In this document: positions 49,271 through 58,342 of the stretch, one piece after another | How positions within the stretch are numbered: position 1 is the first letter of the stretch | Layout of the letters: every line of letters starts with the position of its first letter | NCBI GenBank assembly: GCA_963785735.1 | Contig: CAWAWJ010000001.1 | Coordinates: forward strand, 186,001-250,000 | Length of the DNA: 64,000 bases | Source of the DNA: REEB95 sp963785735 | GTDB taxonomy: Bacteria > Pseudomonadota > Alphaproteobacteria > ATCC43930 > CGMCC-115725 | Direction of reading: 5' to 3' | The notes under the pieces: model-generated | What the model saw: only the letters and a program-made list of their open reading frames with translations | Databases searched by the model: none | What the model was told of the DNA's origin: nothing | Position numbers and translations under genes: made by a program

Positions 49271-49950
49271 CGGCGCTCTCCGCCCGTGGGCTCGGCGACG
49301 ATCGCCACCGCCTCGCTCAGGAAGGACAGCACGGCATGGCGCCGGCGCTCGGCGAAGCCCGCTTCGCGCAGCATGGCGGCGAGATCGCTTTCCGAAACCG
49401 GGAAGGCCGCCGGATCCCCGAAACAGTCGAAGCGGCGCTTGAAATCGCGGCGCAGGCGGTGCCACTTTGTGTCGATCCCCTGGGTCAGCACCAGGCGCCG
49501 TTTGGCGAGGCGCGCCAGGGAGCCGATGAGCTGGCGTTGCTCGCCAAGCGGGAAATGCATCAGGAAACGCGCCGACAGCACGGCGTCGAAGCGGCTTCCG
49601 TCGGATTGGAGCGCGCGGATATCGGCCACCTTCGCGGTGAAACGGGCGCCGAAACGCGCCAGGCGGTTGCGCGCCATTTCCAGCATGGCGGGCGAGATGT
49701 CGATGCCGCAAACCTCGTAGCCCATCTCCAGCGCCACCTCGGCCAAGCGCCCGGTGCCGCAGGGGATGTCGGCGACGACGCTGCCCGGGGCCAGGCCTTC
49801 GAGCGCGCGGCGCACCGCGCGCCGGTCGAGACGGTTGAAGACGCGGCCGGCGAGGCTCGAAAAGCGCGTCCGGTCGTAGGATTCGGCGACGCCGCCGTCC
49901 TGGTAGTGCCGCGCCGGGTCCCAGCGCCCGGGAGTATGCGATGCGTCCAT
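49267..49950 (-). CDS. SAM-dependent methyltransferase
   Basis: A 227-aa class I methyltransferase. Starts MDASHTPGRWDPARHYQDGG at 49950. Motif I is VVADIPCGTGRLAEVALEMGY, motif II acidic residue in VCGIDISPAMLEMA, and FDAVLSARFLMHFPLGEQR follows. It is embedded in the glycan-modifying run, between the phosphotransferase (8 nt upstream) and GT4 (4-nt overlap), so O-methylation of a sugar is the natural guess. Confidence 0.78.
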   Translation of the reverse strand: MDASHTPGRWDPARHYQDGGVAESYDRTRFSSLAGRVFNRLDRRAVRRALEGLAPGSVVADIPCGTGRLAEVALEMGYEVCGIDISPAMLEMARNRLARFGARFTAKVADIRALQSDGSRFDAVLSARFLMHFPLGEQRQLIGSLARLAKRRLVLTQGIDTKWHRLRRDFKRRFDCFGDPAAFPVSESDLAAMLREAGFAERRRHAVLSFLSEAVAIVAEPTGGERR

Positions 49951-49958
49951 CGGCCCCC

Positions 49959-50972
49959 TCACCCTGCCGCCGCGCGGCCGAGCTCGTCCGCGACCTGGGT
50001 CACGATCTGCTCGAAGCGGTAGCGGCCGTAGGATTCGCGGACCGGATCGGGCGGCGCCGTCTCCATCTCGATCCAGAAGCGCAGCAGGCCCTGGAGCCGC
50101 GCCCACAGCAAGGGCAGGCGCAGATCGAGCGCCGCGCCTTGCGCGTAGCCGGCGAGGAAATGCCGCACGATGTCGTCATGGCGCCAGCCCAGCATCCAGC
50201 CGCTCGGCCGCCAGGAACGGAAATCCATGTCGCGGATGAACTTGGCGAGATCGAGCGTCACCGCGTCGTTCCAATCGCTCGAGATGTCGAGGCCGGCTAG
50301 CTCGCCGCCGACGATCATCAAATTCTCGGCCTTGAAATCGCCGTGATGGATGGCGCACGGAACCGGGATCGATCCCACCAGGCCCGCCGTCCGGCGCAAC
50401 ACGCCGTTGCCGTGGGCGAAACTGAGATTGGCGGAGATGCTGGGCGCCTGGGGCAAGTCCTCGTCGATGCTGGCGATCAGCGCCTCCGTGCCGGTCGGGC
50501 GCGGCGGCATACGGCGCAAATCGTGGAAGCGCTTGAGCCAGGCGCCGGATTTCTCCGACCAGAATGCTATTTCCGCGGCCGAGGTCATCGGGCTCGCCAG
50601 CAACGCCGCGACCGGCCGGCCTTCGACCCATTCCATCACCAGGCAGGCATGGTCCTCGATCAGATGCAGCGCGCGCACCAGCTTCAACGGCTCCGGGCCG
50701 GATTCCGCTTGCGCGTCGAGCCAGGTGAGCACGTCATATTGCATGCGCGCCAGTTTGACGTCGGGATGGCCGCCGCGGTCGAGACAGAATTTGAGCGCGA
50801 GCGGCGTGGCATAACCCGATGCGATGCAGCGGAACAGGCGCGACACCCGGCTTACGCCCAAGGGGCCGGTGACGCGGCATTCGCGGAACGGATGGGCGCG
50901 GCCGATGGCGCGGCCGGCGAGCAGCCGCACCACGCCTTCGGGCATCAGATCGCCGAGGGTTTCGACGCTCAT
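49959..50972 (-). CDS. Phosphotransferase, aminoglycoside/choline-kinase fold
   Basis: A 337-aa kinase-like protein. Starts MSVETLGDLMPEGVVRLLAG at 50972 with a 4-nt overlap to the GT2 upstream. The catalytic loop is IHHGDFKAENLMIVGG (HxDxxxxN) and the second metal site is near LDISSDWNDAVTLDLAKFIRD. CLVMEWVEGRPVAALL marks the hinge. Such proteins in polysaccharide loci may phosphorylate sugars or attach phospho-groups. Substrate unknown. Confidence 0.72.
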   Translation of the reverse strand: MSVETLGDLMPEGVVRLLAGRAIGRAHPFRECRVTGPLGVSRVSRLFRCIASGYATPLALKFCLDRGGHPDVKLARMQYDVLTWLDAQAESGPEPLKLVRALHLIEDHACLVMEWVEGRPVAALLASPMTSAAEIAFWSEKSGAWLKRFHDLRRMPPRPTGTEALIASIDEDLPQAPSISANLSFAHGNGVLRRTAGLVGSIPVPCAIHHGDFKAENLMIVGGELAGLDISSDWNDAVTLDLAKFIRDMDFRSWRPSGWMLGWRHDDIVRHFLAGYAQGAALDLRLPLLWARLQGLLRFWIEMETAPPDPVRESYGRYRFEQIVTQVADELGRAAAG

Positions 50973-51946
50973 CGCCCCAGGCTCCGCCCCAGACTCCGGG
51001 ACAGCATTCGGCGCGGCGGGGTCAACAGATTGGCGAGCGGCGATCGCCCCAACAACGCCGCCTTCGCGAGCAGCCAGGAACCTTCGCCCCAAGCTCCGGC
51101 GTCGAGACGATTCTTGCCGAGGCGCTCATAACGGCGGCCGAGGATGGATCGGCGTTCGCGCGGCGAGAGCCGCCCGCCGAGATCGGCCAAATGCCGGCGC
51201 ACCATGCGCAACACTTCGGCGGATTGGCGCGGCGCCAGGCCGATTGAATAGCTGTGGGGCATCCAGTGATAGACCGCGAGTTTTTCGGGCAGCGCATGGA
51301 GGCCGCCTTCGAGCGCCAGGCGGATGAACAGATCCTGATCCTCGCCCACGGTGAGATCGGGGGCGAAGCCGCCGATGCGTTCCAGCAGATCGCGCCGCGT
51401 CAGCACCGCGGATGTCGCGACGAAGGAGGAGGCGAGCAGCGTCTTCCAGGCCTCGGTGCCCGACACCGGCGCCTGGCGGGCATAGACCGAGCTGCCCTCG
51501 GCCCCGTCGGCGGTGGTGACGCCGATGTCGCAGATCACCAGCGCCAGGCGGGGATCGGCCGCGAAGGCCGCCACCTGCTTTTCGAGTTTTTCGGGCAGCC
51601 ATTCGTCGTCGGCGTCGAGAAACGCCACCAGCTCGCCCTTGGCCGCCGAGATGCCGAGATTGCGCGCCTTGGCCGGACCGCAATTGACCGGCAGGCGGAT
51701 GAGCCGGATGCGCGGATCGTTCATGGCCTCGACAAGGGACGCGCCGTCATCCGCGCTGGCGTCGTCGACGACGATCGCTTCCCAATTCGTATAGCGTTGC
51801 GCCCCGATCGAGGCGAGCGCGCGGGCGATGGTTAACGCCGCGTCGAACATGGGCACGACGACCGACACCAGCGGCCGGTAGACCGGCGCGGCCGCCGCGG
51901 CAATAGGCCGGTTTTCCATGCTCTGCGTGCTGCTCTGCTGCGCCAT
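50969..51946 (-). CDS. Glycosyltransferase family 2
   Basis: A 325-aa GT-A enzyme. Starts MAQQSSTQSMENRPIAAAAA at 51946, preceded by GAGGAG at 7 nt. Motifs: LVSVVVPMFDAALTIARALA, AIVVDDASADDG, NCGPAKARNLGISAAKGEL, AFLDADDEWLPEKL (DxD) and the acceptor-side VGEDQDLFIRLALEGG (ED). First gene of the five-gene minus run; divergent from the flippase. Confidence 0.85.
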   Translation of the reverse strand: MAQQSSTQSMENRPIAAAAAPVYRPLVSVVVPMFDAALTIARALASIGAQRYTNWEAIVVDDASADDGASLVEAMNDPRIRLIRLPVNCGPAKARNLGISAAKGELVAFLDADDEWLPEKLEKQVAAFAADPRLALVICDIGVTTADGAEGSSVYARQAPVSGTEAWKTLLASSFVATSAVLTRRDLLERIGGFAPDLTVGEDQDLFIRLALEGGLHALPEKLAVYHWMPHSYSIGLAPRQSAEVLRMVRRHLADLGGRLSPRERRSILGRRYERLGKNRLDAGAWGEGSWLLAKAALLGRSPLANLLTPPRRMLSRSLGRSLGR

Positions 51947-52026
51947 CCGGGCTCCTCGCCCCCAACGAAGCCGGACGCGGAAATCTCTCTCCGCGCCCGC
52001 CTCGATCAATGTGACGGGGAGCGGTG

Positions 52027-52088
52027 AATTTCCGGTTAAGCAATCGTCAACCGGCGTCTTGTTAACCTTTGGGAAGTAACCGGAAATT
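52027..52088. promoter_or_regulatory. Perfect 12-bp inverted repeat in the divergent promoter region
   Basis: AATTTCCGGTTA (52027-52038) and TAACCGGAAATT (52077-52088) are perfect reverse complements separated by 38 nt. An extra CAACCGG half-like word lies at 52048-52054. The site is in the 235-nt region between the divergent GT2 and flippase genes, so it could be a shared operator bound by a dimer or looped pair. No matching copy was noticed upstream of epsB. Confidence 0.6.
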
Positions 52089-52181
52089 TAAGGCTTTCAG
52101 GCTAATAAAAAGGGCCAATTCGGCAGAGGAATCCATGGGTTTTCACGGAACCGGCATGCTTCCGGCGGCGGGAATGCGGCG

Positions 52182-53723
52182 ATGATCGAAGCGCCCCTGA
52201 TCCCCAGCGTCGTCACCAAGATTTCGCTCGGCCAGCAGATCGCCAAGGGCGCGATCTTCATGGTGGCGCTGCGCGTCGCCTTCCGCTTCCTCGGGCTGTT
52301 GAGCTCGCTCATTTTGCTGCGCCTGCTGGCGCCGTCGGATTTCGGCATCGTCGGGCTGGCGATGGCGGCGCTGTCGATCCTCGAGGTGTTGAGCGATCTG
52401 TCGTTCCAGGCGGGCATCATCCGCATGCCCAAGCCGCGGCGCGTCCATTACGACACCGCGTGGACGCTCGGCATATTGCGCGGCGTCGCGATGGCGATTC
52501 TGGTGGTGGCCATGTCGCCGCTCCTCGCCAAGATGGTCGACGATCCGCGCGTCATCGATCTCTCCTTCGCGCTCGCGGCCATCTCGGTGCTGCAAGGATT
52601 CGAGAATATCGGCGTGGTCGATTTCCAGCGCCATTTCGAATTCGACCGCTATTTCCGCTATCAGGTCTTCGGCAAGCTCGCCGGCGTCTGCGTCTGCGTT
52701 CCCGCGGCTTTCCTTTCGCACAGCTACTGGGCGCTCATCGCCGGCATCGCCGCGACCCGGCTGTCGACCGCGGCGGCGAGCTTCGTCGTCAGCGACTACC
52801 GCCCGCGCCTCAGCCTCGCCGCGTGGCGCGATTTGTTCAATTTCTCGAAATGGCTGCTGGTGTCGAACGTGCAGTGGATGATCGACGCCAACATCATGAC
52901 CTTCATGACCGGCTACGTCGCCGGCGCGTCCTCGATCGGTCTCTATCAGGTGGCGAACCAAGTGGCCTCGCTGCCGGCGAGCGAGGTCGCCGCGCCCATC
53001 CGCCAGCCGATGTATGCCGGGCTGTCGCGCGCCGCCGACGACATGCCGGAGCTGCGCCGCCAGACGCTCGACGGCTTGTTCATGACGCTCGCCTTGGTTG
53101 CGCCGATGTCGATCGGCATCTCGCTGATGGCTTCGCCCATCGTCGATCTGTTCTTCGGCTGGAAATGGATCGCCGCCATCCCGCTGGTCCATTTGTGCGC
53201 CCTCTACGCGCTGTGCGACGCGGTCGGCCATTTCACCCACAACGTCTACATCGTGACGCACCGGCAGCGCCGCTTCGTCGGCGTCTTCACCGTGGCGCTC
53301 GCGGTGCGCATTCCGGCGATCGTGCTGGGCGCGGTGTTCTACGGCGTCTACGGCGCGACATTCGCGCTGGTCGTCACATCCGTCTTCAACATGGTGTTGT
53401 GGTCGGTGAACATTTTTCCGCAGGTCGGGATTTCCTTCCGCGACGTCGCGCGCGGCACCTGGCGCACCGTGTTCGGCGTGCTGGTGATGGCGGTGGCCGT
53501 GATCTGGCTGAGCGATCTCTGGCCGGAGCCGCCGGGCATGCCGGCGGGCCTCTTGCGTTGCGCGGTCATCTGCGTGATCGGGGCCGCGATCCATATAGCA
53601 TCCCAATTGGCCGCCTGGCGCGTCTCGGGCGAGCCGCCGGGCGCCGAGCGCCATATCCTGAAAAGCGCGCGCGTCATCGCCGTCCGTCTGGGTCTTGTCG
53701 CATCCAAGCGGGTGCCGGCATGA
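52182..53723 (+). CDS. Oligosaccharide flippase / lipopolysaccharide biosynthesis protein (Wzx-like)
   Basis: A 513-aa MATE/PST-type membrane protein with about 12-14 helices. The N-terminal signature ISLGQQIAKGAIFMVALRVAF and LRLLAPSDFGIVGLAMAA is typical. GLYQVANQVASLPASEVAAPI matches the PST second half. It would move the undecaprenyl-linked repeat unit across the inner membrane. First gene of the plus block, 39 nt before the ligase gene. Confidence 0.87.
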   Translation: MIEAPLIPSVVTKISLGQQIAKGAIFMVALRVAFRFLGLLSSLILLRLLAPSDFGIVGLAMAALSILEVLSDLSFQAGIIRMPKPRRVHYDTAWTLGILRGVAMAILVVAMSPLLAKMVDDPRVIDLSFALAAISVLQGFENIGVVDFQRHFEFDRYFRYQVFGKLAGVCVCVPAAFLSHSYWALIAGIAATRLSTAAASFVVSDYRPRLSLAAWRDLFNFSKWLLVSNVQWMIDANIMTFMTGYVAGASSIGLYQVANQVASLPASEVAAPIRQPMYAGLSRAADDMPELRRQTLDGLFMTLALVAPMSIGISLMASPIVDLFFGWKWIAAIPLVHLCALYALCDAVGHFTHNVYIVTHRQRRFVGVFTVALAVRIPAIVLGAVFYGVYGATFALVVTSVFNMVLWSVNIFPQVGISFRDVARGTWRTVFGVLVMAVAVIWLSDLWPEPPGMPAGLLRCAVICVIGAAIHIASQLAAWRVSGEPPGAERHILKSARVIAVRLGLVASKRVPA

Positions 53724-53762
53724 CCGGCCATTCCCCGATTCCCCGGAGCTGAGAGAACCGCC

Positions 53763-55094
53763 ATGCGTTCAATTGCCCTCGCCATGCTGATCTTCGGGCT
53801 TCTGCCCACGGCGTTCATGTCGCCCTTCGTCAGCGTGTTGCTGTGGTCTTACATCTCCTTCGGCAGCGCCCAGCGATTGACCTGGGGCATGGCCGAGAAC
53901 ATTCCCTTCGCCTTGGTCGTCGGCCTCGCCGGCATCGCCGGCTGGATGATGTGCGAACGGCGCCGGCTGCCGATGGACCGCATCACCGTGCTCCTGCTGC
54001 TCTACGTGGCGATGATCACCATTTCCACCTCCTTCGCGCTGGTGCCGGACATGGCCTGGCCGAAGTGGTGGATCACGGTGAAGGCCTTCATCTTCGTCTT
54101 CGTCACCGCGGCGATGTTGACCAACAAGGTGCGCATCCACGCGCTCATCTGGATCATGGTCATCGCGGTCGGATATTACGGCATCAAGGGCGGCATCTTC
54201 ACGCTGATGACCGGCGGCAATTACCGCATTTTCGGCCCGGCGCAGACCATGATCGGCGACAACAACCACATCGCCTGCGCGCTGGTCGTGGTCATGCCGC
54301 TGATGAATTATCTCGGCCGGCAATCGAAGAACGAGTTATTGCGATTCGGCTCGCGCGCCGCCATGGCGCTTTGCCTGCTCTCCGTGCTGGCCTCCTATTC
54401 GCGCGGATCGTTCCTGGCGCTCATCGCCATGCTGCCCTTCCTGGTGCAGCACTCGAAGCACAAGGTCGGGGTGGCGGCCGTCGTCGTCGTTATGCTGGCC
54501 TTCTCGATCAGCTTCATGCCGACGCAATGGATCGAGCGCGTCCAAACCATCTCGACCTATCAGCAAGACTCCTCGGCCGAAGGCCGCATCCAAATATGGC
54601 GGGGGGCGTTCGACATCGCGCTCGCCCGGCCGCTTGTGGGCGGCGGCTTCATGGCGCCTTACAGCCAGGACGTGCTCGACCAATACGCGCCGGGCACCCA
54701 ATCGAGGGCGGTGCATTCGATCTGGTTCGAGAATCTGGGCGAGAACGGCTTCATCGCGTTCGGCCTCTGGATCGCGATCGCGCTCACCATGCTGCAGAAT
54801 TGCCGCTACATCATCCGGCGCACCAATGGCAATTTGCAGCTCAAATGGGCGAACGATCTGGCGCATATGTCCTTCGTCGCCGTCATCGGATTCCTGGTCG
54901 GCGGCACGTTCTTGTCGCTGTCTTATTGGGACTTCTACTTCACGCTGGTCGTCGTGCTGGCGGCGACGCGGCGCATCGTCGTCGCCGAACTGGCGCCCGA
55001 GAAGCCGCGCTTCGCCCGCATGCTGGCCTCGCGTAGCGCGCCGCGGGGAGCGCTGCCGCGGCCGGGCATGGCGATGCCGGGCGAGGCGGACTAG
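53763..55094 (+). CDS. Putative O-glycosylation ligase, exosortase A-associated (O-antigen ligase fold)
   Basis: A 443-aa membrane protein with about 11 helices. Starts MRSIALAMLIFGLLPTAFMS. Characteristic of TIGR03097 ligases are YISFGSAQRLTWGMAENIPF, IFGPAQTMIGDNNHIACALV, SYSRGSFLAL and the late VHSIWFENLGENGF with the WaaL-type His. It would transfer lipid-linked glycan to protein or another acceptor. Common in XrtA clusters. Confidence 0.87.
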   Translation: MRSIALAMLIFGLLPTAFMSPFVSVLLWSYISFGSAQRLTWGMAENIPFALVVGLAGIAGWMMCERRRLPMDRITVLLLLYVAMITISTSFALVPDMAWPKWWITVKAFIFVFVTAAMLTNKVRIHALIWIMVIAVGYYGIKGGIFTLMTGGNYRIFGPAQTMIGDNNHIACALVVVMPLMNYLGRQSKNELLRFGSRAAMALCLLSVLASYSRGSFLALIAMLPFLVQHSKHKVGVAAVVVVMLAFSISFMPTQWIERVQTISTYQQDSSAEGRIQIWRGAFDIALARPLVGGGFMAPYSQDVLDQYAPGTQSRAVHSIWFENLGENGFIAFGLWIAIALTMLQNCRYIIRRTNGNLQLKWANDLAHMSFVAVIGFLVGGTFLSLSYWDFYFTLVVVLAATRRIVVAELAPEKPRFARMLASRSAPRGALPRPGMAMPGEAD

Positions 55095-55122
55095 GCCGCC
55101 GGAAAAATAGGGAGAGACAAGG

Positions 55123-55359
55123 ATGGACGCAGCATTTTTCTTCTTCTCGCTCGCCGGCGTGCTGATGGTGGTGCATTGGCTGGTGACCAACGACAAAGCC
55201 GGCAACCACGGCAAGACCCGCGGCATCTTCGCCATGCGCGAACCCGAGGACATCGCCGCGGAAACCGAAATCGCCGCCCGGGGCAAGTTCAGCGCCCGGC
55301 GGACGGTCAAGACGGCGAAACCGGCCGCCAAGCCGGCTGGCCACCGGCGCCCGTTCTGA
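55123..55359 (+). CDS. Small membrane protein of 78 aa
   Basis: Starts MDAAFFFFSLAGVLMVVHWL (one TM helix), then a polar Lys/Arg/Ala-rich tail (GKFSARRTVKTAKPAAKPAG). It sits 28 nt after the ligase gene, preceded by GGGAGA, and 38 nt before the ATP-grasp gene, so it is probably a translated operon member. No family recognised. It may be a small accessory subunit of the export machinery. Confidence 0.6.
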   Translation: MDAAFFFFSLAGVLMVVHWLVTNDKAGNHGKTRGIFAMREPEDIAAETEIAARGKFSARRTVKTAKPAAKPAGHRRPF

Positions 55360-55397
55360 CCGTCCGTGAAATTCGGGAAAGCATAGAGAGACAGCCG

Positions 55398-57221
55398 ATG
55401 GGCCTCGTGACGCCGAAAGGGGAAGAAATCCAGGACCAGCGCCCGCGCAAGGCGCTCGTCATCGGCGACGACACGCGGAGTTTTCTCTCGACCGTGCGCT
55501 CCCTGGCCAAACGGCATATCGAGGTGCACGCCGCCCCGTTCGATTTCCGCTCCCCGGCCTTGACGTCGCGCCACATTACGCGCCTTTGCTATCTCCCCTA
55601 TTACCTCGGCGACGGGGCCGAGTGGCTGGCCGCGGTCGAGGAACTTTTCCGCCGCGAGCGCTACGATCTCGTCATCCCGTGCGACGAACGCACCTTGCTG
55701 CCGCTCCATCATCACCGCGAGCGTCTCGCAAAGCTGTGCCGCCTGGCCATTCCCAATGAACGGGCCATGGCGGTTTTCTTCGACAAGAATGCCACGCGCG
55801 AACTGGCGCGGTCGCTCGGCGTTCCGGTGGCTCAAGGACGGCTGATCGCGGCGGCGGACACGGCCCAGGCCATCATCGGCGAAGCCGGGTTGCCTTTGGC
55901 CGTGAAGCCGTTGCAATCCTACGCCCTGGGCGGTCTCCACGCGCGCGACAAGGTCGTGATCGTGGACGACGCGGAATCCTTGTCGCGGATTTTGCCTTCC
56001 CTGCGCGGCGGCGGCCATTTGTTCGAGGCTTTTTTCGCCGGCGACGGCGTCGGGGTTTCGGTGCTGGCGTCGCGGGGAAAGGTGCTGCAGGCCTTCCAGC
56101 ACCGCCGGGTGCATGAATGGAACGGAAACGGCTATTATCGGGTGAGCGCGCCGCTCTCGGCGCCGCTCCTCGAGGCGACCGGAAAAATCATCGCGGCCTC
56201 GGACTATACCGGCGTCGCCATGTTCGAATTCAAGGTCAACCAAGAGTCGGGCGCGTGGGTTCTGCTCGAGGTCAATGCCCGCCCCTGGGGCTCGATGCCA
56301 TTGCCGGTGGGCATGGGCGTGGATTTTCCCTATTTCTGGCACCAGCTGCTGGTGGAAAATATTGAAACGCCGGCGCGCGCCTATCGCACCGGCGTCTATG
56401 CCCGCAACTTCGTTCCCGATTTCCGTCAGCTCGTCACCCGCGTCAGGGCGCTGAAAGGCCGCCCGGCGGATCAAGCGCGGCTTCTGCTGCGCGAGACCCT
56501 GGAGCATGGCCGCCTTTTCATTGGCCGCGAATTCCACGATGTCCTGACGTTCGACGACCCGCGTCCCGGCTTCGCCGAGCTCGGCGGCATCTTCCGGAAA
56601 GAGTGGCCGCGTCTTTCGGCCCGGCTTCCCGGATTTGCCGCGCGAACCCGGCGGCGCGACCGCGCGGCGCTGATGCGGGCGTTGCGCCAAGCCGGCGGCA
56701 ACGCTTTCAGCATCGTCTTCGTGTGCCAGGGCAATATCTGCCGCAGCCCGTTTGCCGCCGCGGCGCTCGAGCGCCGGATCACCTCCGAGCGGCCGGGCTT
56801 GCGCGCTGCATCGGCGGGAATGATCCCCCGGAACGGGGCGGTTTCGCCGCCCGCCGCCATCGAAGCGGCATTGGAGAACGGGATCAATCTGGCGCCGCAC
56901 CGCTCCCGCCACCTCTCGCGCGAGCAGGCCGAGAACGCGGATTTGCTGGTGGTCTTCGACCAGAAAAATCTGGATTGGTTGAGGAACCGCTATCCCGACC
57001 TGGCCACGCCGGTTATACGGCTCGGCAGCTTCGAGGATGACGGGGCGCCCGACATCGCCGATCCGGATGGACGGGATATCGGCGTTTTCCGCGACACCTA
57101 TGCCCGGATCGAGACCGCCATCGGCGGCTTGCTGGAGGCGGTCTATGGCGCCGGAACCGCCGAGTCTTCCGGCGACGGAGCCGTGCATCTCCAGCGCTAC
57201 CGGCGGCCCCGCGCGGCGTGA
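55398..57221 (+). CDS. ATP-grasp domain fused to a low-molecular-weight protein tyrosine phosphatase
   Basis: A 607-aa two-domain protein starting MGLVTPKGEEIQDQRPRKAL at 55398. Residues about 15-400 form a carboxylate-amine-ligase-like ATP-grasp: VIPCDERTLLPL, a LAVKPLQSYALGGLH glycine loop, and LLEVNARPWGSMPLPVGMG with the metal-binding Glu291/Asn293. Residues about 437-600 form an LMW-PTPase: FVCQGNICRSPFAAAALERR with Cys443 and Arg449, HRSRHLS, and the general-acid Asp555 in IADPDG. LMW-PTPases often dephosphorylate EPS tyrosine kinases. The fusion with ATP-grasp is unusual and may couple ligation of a small molecule to control of EPS assembly. The frame is continuous with no internal stop. 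Confidence 0.85.
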   Translation: MGLVTPKGEEIQDQRPRKALVIGDDTRSFLSTVRSLAKRHIEVHAAPFDFRSPALTSRHITRLCYLPYYLGDGAEWLAAVEELFRRERYDLVIPCDERTLLPLHHHRERLAKLCRLAIPNERAMAVFFDKNATRELARSLGVPVAQGRLIAAADTAQAIIGEAGLPLAVKPLQSYALGGLHARDKVVIVDDAESLSRILPSLRGGGHLFEAFFAGDGVGVSVLASRGKVLQAFQHRRVHEWNGNGYYRVSAPLSAPLLEATGKIIAASDYTGVAMFEFKVNQESGAWVLLEVNARPWGSMPLPVGMGVDFPYFWHQLLVENIETPARAYRTGVYARNFVPDFRQLVTRVRALKGRPADQARLLLRETLEHGRLFIGREFHDVLTFDDPRPGFAELGGIFRKEWPRLSARLPGFAARTRRRDRAALMRALRQAGGNAFSIVFVCQGNICRSPFAAAALERRITSERPGLRAASAGMIPRNGAVSPPAAIEAALENGINLAPHRSRHLSREQAENADLLVVFDQKNLDWLRNRYPDLATPVIRLGSFEDDGAPDIADPDGRDIGVFRDTYARIETAIGGLLEAVYGAGTAESSGDGAVHLQRYRRPRAA

Positions 57222-57235
57222 GCGGGATCGGGCCC

Positions 57236-58336
57236 ATGAACAAGGCGACGTCACTCTATCTCGATGCCGTGCGGTTCCTGGCGGCGCTGCTGGTGTTCAT
57301 CTCCCATGCCTGCGGCCAGCGCATCAGCGGCGGTCTCTTCTGGCAGCTCGGCTCCTATGGGCCGGAAGCCGTGACGGTCTTCTTCGTGCTGTCGGGTTTT
57401 GTCATCGCGCACGCCACGGCGACGCGCGAAACCTCGCCCGCCTCCTACGCCGTGGCGCGGCTTTCCCGGATTTATTCGGTGGCCTTGCCGGCCTTGATTC
57501 TCACCGCCGCGGCCGACGCCACGGCGCGCGCCATCGATCCCGGCCTTTATACCGAAGCCTATGGCTATGCCGCTTCCGGCCAGCCCTGGCAGTATTTGCT
57601 GTCGGCGCTGTTTCTCAACCGGATTTGGATGCTGGAGGCGAACCCGGGCTCGAACTGGTCCTATTGGTCGCTCGGCTACGAGGTTTGGTATTATGCGATC
57701 TTCGCCGCGCTGACATTCCTCGCCGGCCGGCGCCGGGCGATCGCGGTGGCCGCCCTTCTCGGCTTCGTCGGCCCCAGCATCGCCGCCATGTTCCCGCTCT
57801 GGCTCTTGGGCGTGGCGTGTTACCGGATTTGCGCCGCGGCGCGGATCGGCCGGGTGGCCGGCCTGGCGCTGTTTCTGTTCTCGGTCGGGGCCTGGGCACT
57901 TTGCGAAATCGTCGCGTTGCAACCGGGCGGCCTATTGCTGACCGATCCCCGGTGGCTCGCGATCCTGCAACGGCCCGAATTGGTGCGGGATTATATCGCC
58001 GGATTCGCCTTCGCCGGCACGCTGGTGGGATTTCGCGCCGCCTCCGGCTGGATCGAGCCCTATACCGCCGGATCGTGGCGTTTCCTGCGATGGATCGCGG
58101 GCGCGACCTTCTCGCTTTATCTCTTTCACGAACCGTTGCTACGCTTGCTGGCGACGGTAAGCCCGTTTCCGCCCGCGTCATGGGCGGGACGCGGGCTGGT
58201 GCTCGGGGGGACATTCGCGCTCGTCCTGGCGCTGGCGCAGGTGACCGAACGGCGCAAGGGCGCCTGGCGCCGCGCGCTGGCCGCAATCATGCCGTGGGGC
58301 GCGGGCGCAAGCGTGGCCGCGGCCCGGACCCCGTGA
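57236..58336 (+). CDS. Acyltransferase family 3 membrane protein
   Basis: A 366-aa OafA/YrhL-type O-acyltransferase with about ten helices. YLDAVRFLAALLVFISHACG carries the family histidine. SYGPEAVTVFFVLSGFVIAH and NWSYWSLGYEVWYYAIF are also signature stretches. It would acetylate or succinylate the polysaccharide. An in-frame GTG at 57218 overlaps the preceding stop (GTGA) and could add six residues; MNKATS at 57236 fits the family better. Confidence 0.83.
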   Translation: MNKATSLYLDAVRFLAALLVFISHACGQRISGGLFWQLGSYGPEAVTVFFVLSGFVIAHATATRETSPASYAVARLSRIYSVALPALILTAAADATARAIDPGLYTEAYGYAASGQPWQYLLSALFLNRIWMLEANPGSNWSYWSLGYEVWYYAIFAALTFLAGRRRAIAVAALLGFVGPSIAAMFPLWLLGVACYRICAAARIGRVAGLALFLFSVGAWALCEIVALQPGGLLLTDPRWLAILQRPELVRDYIAGFAFAGTLVGFRAASGWIEPYTAGSWRFLRWIAGATFSLYLFHEPLLRLLATVSPFPPASWAGRGLVLGGTFALVLALAQVTERRKGAWRRALAAIMPWGAGASVAAARTP

Positions 58337-58342
58337 GCGAGG

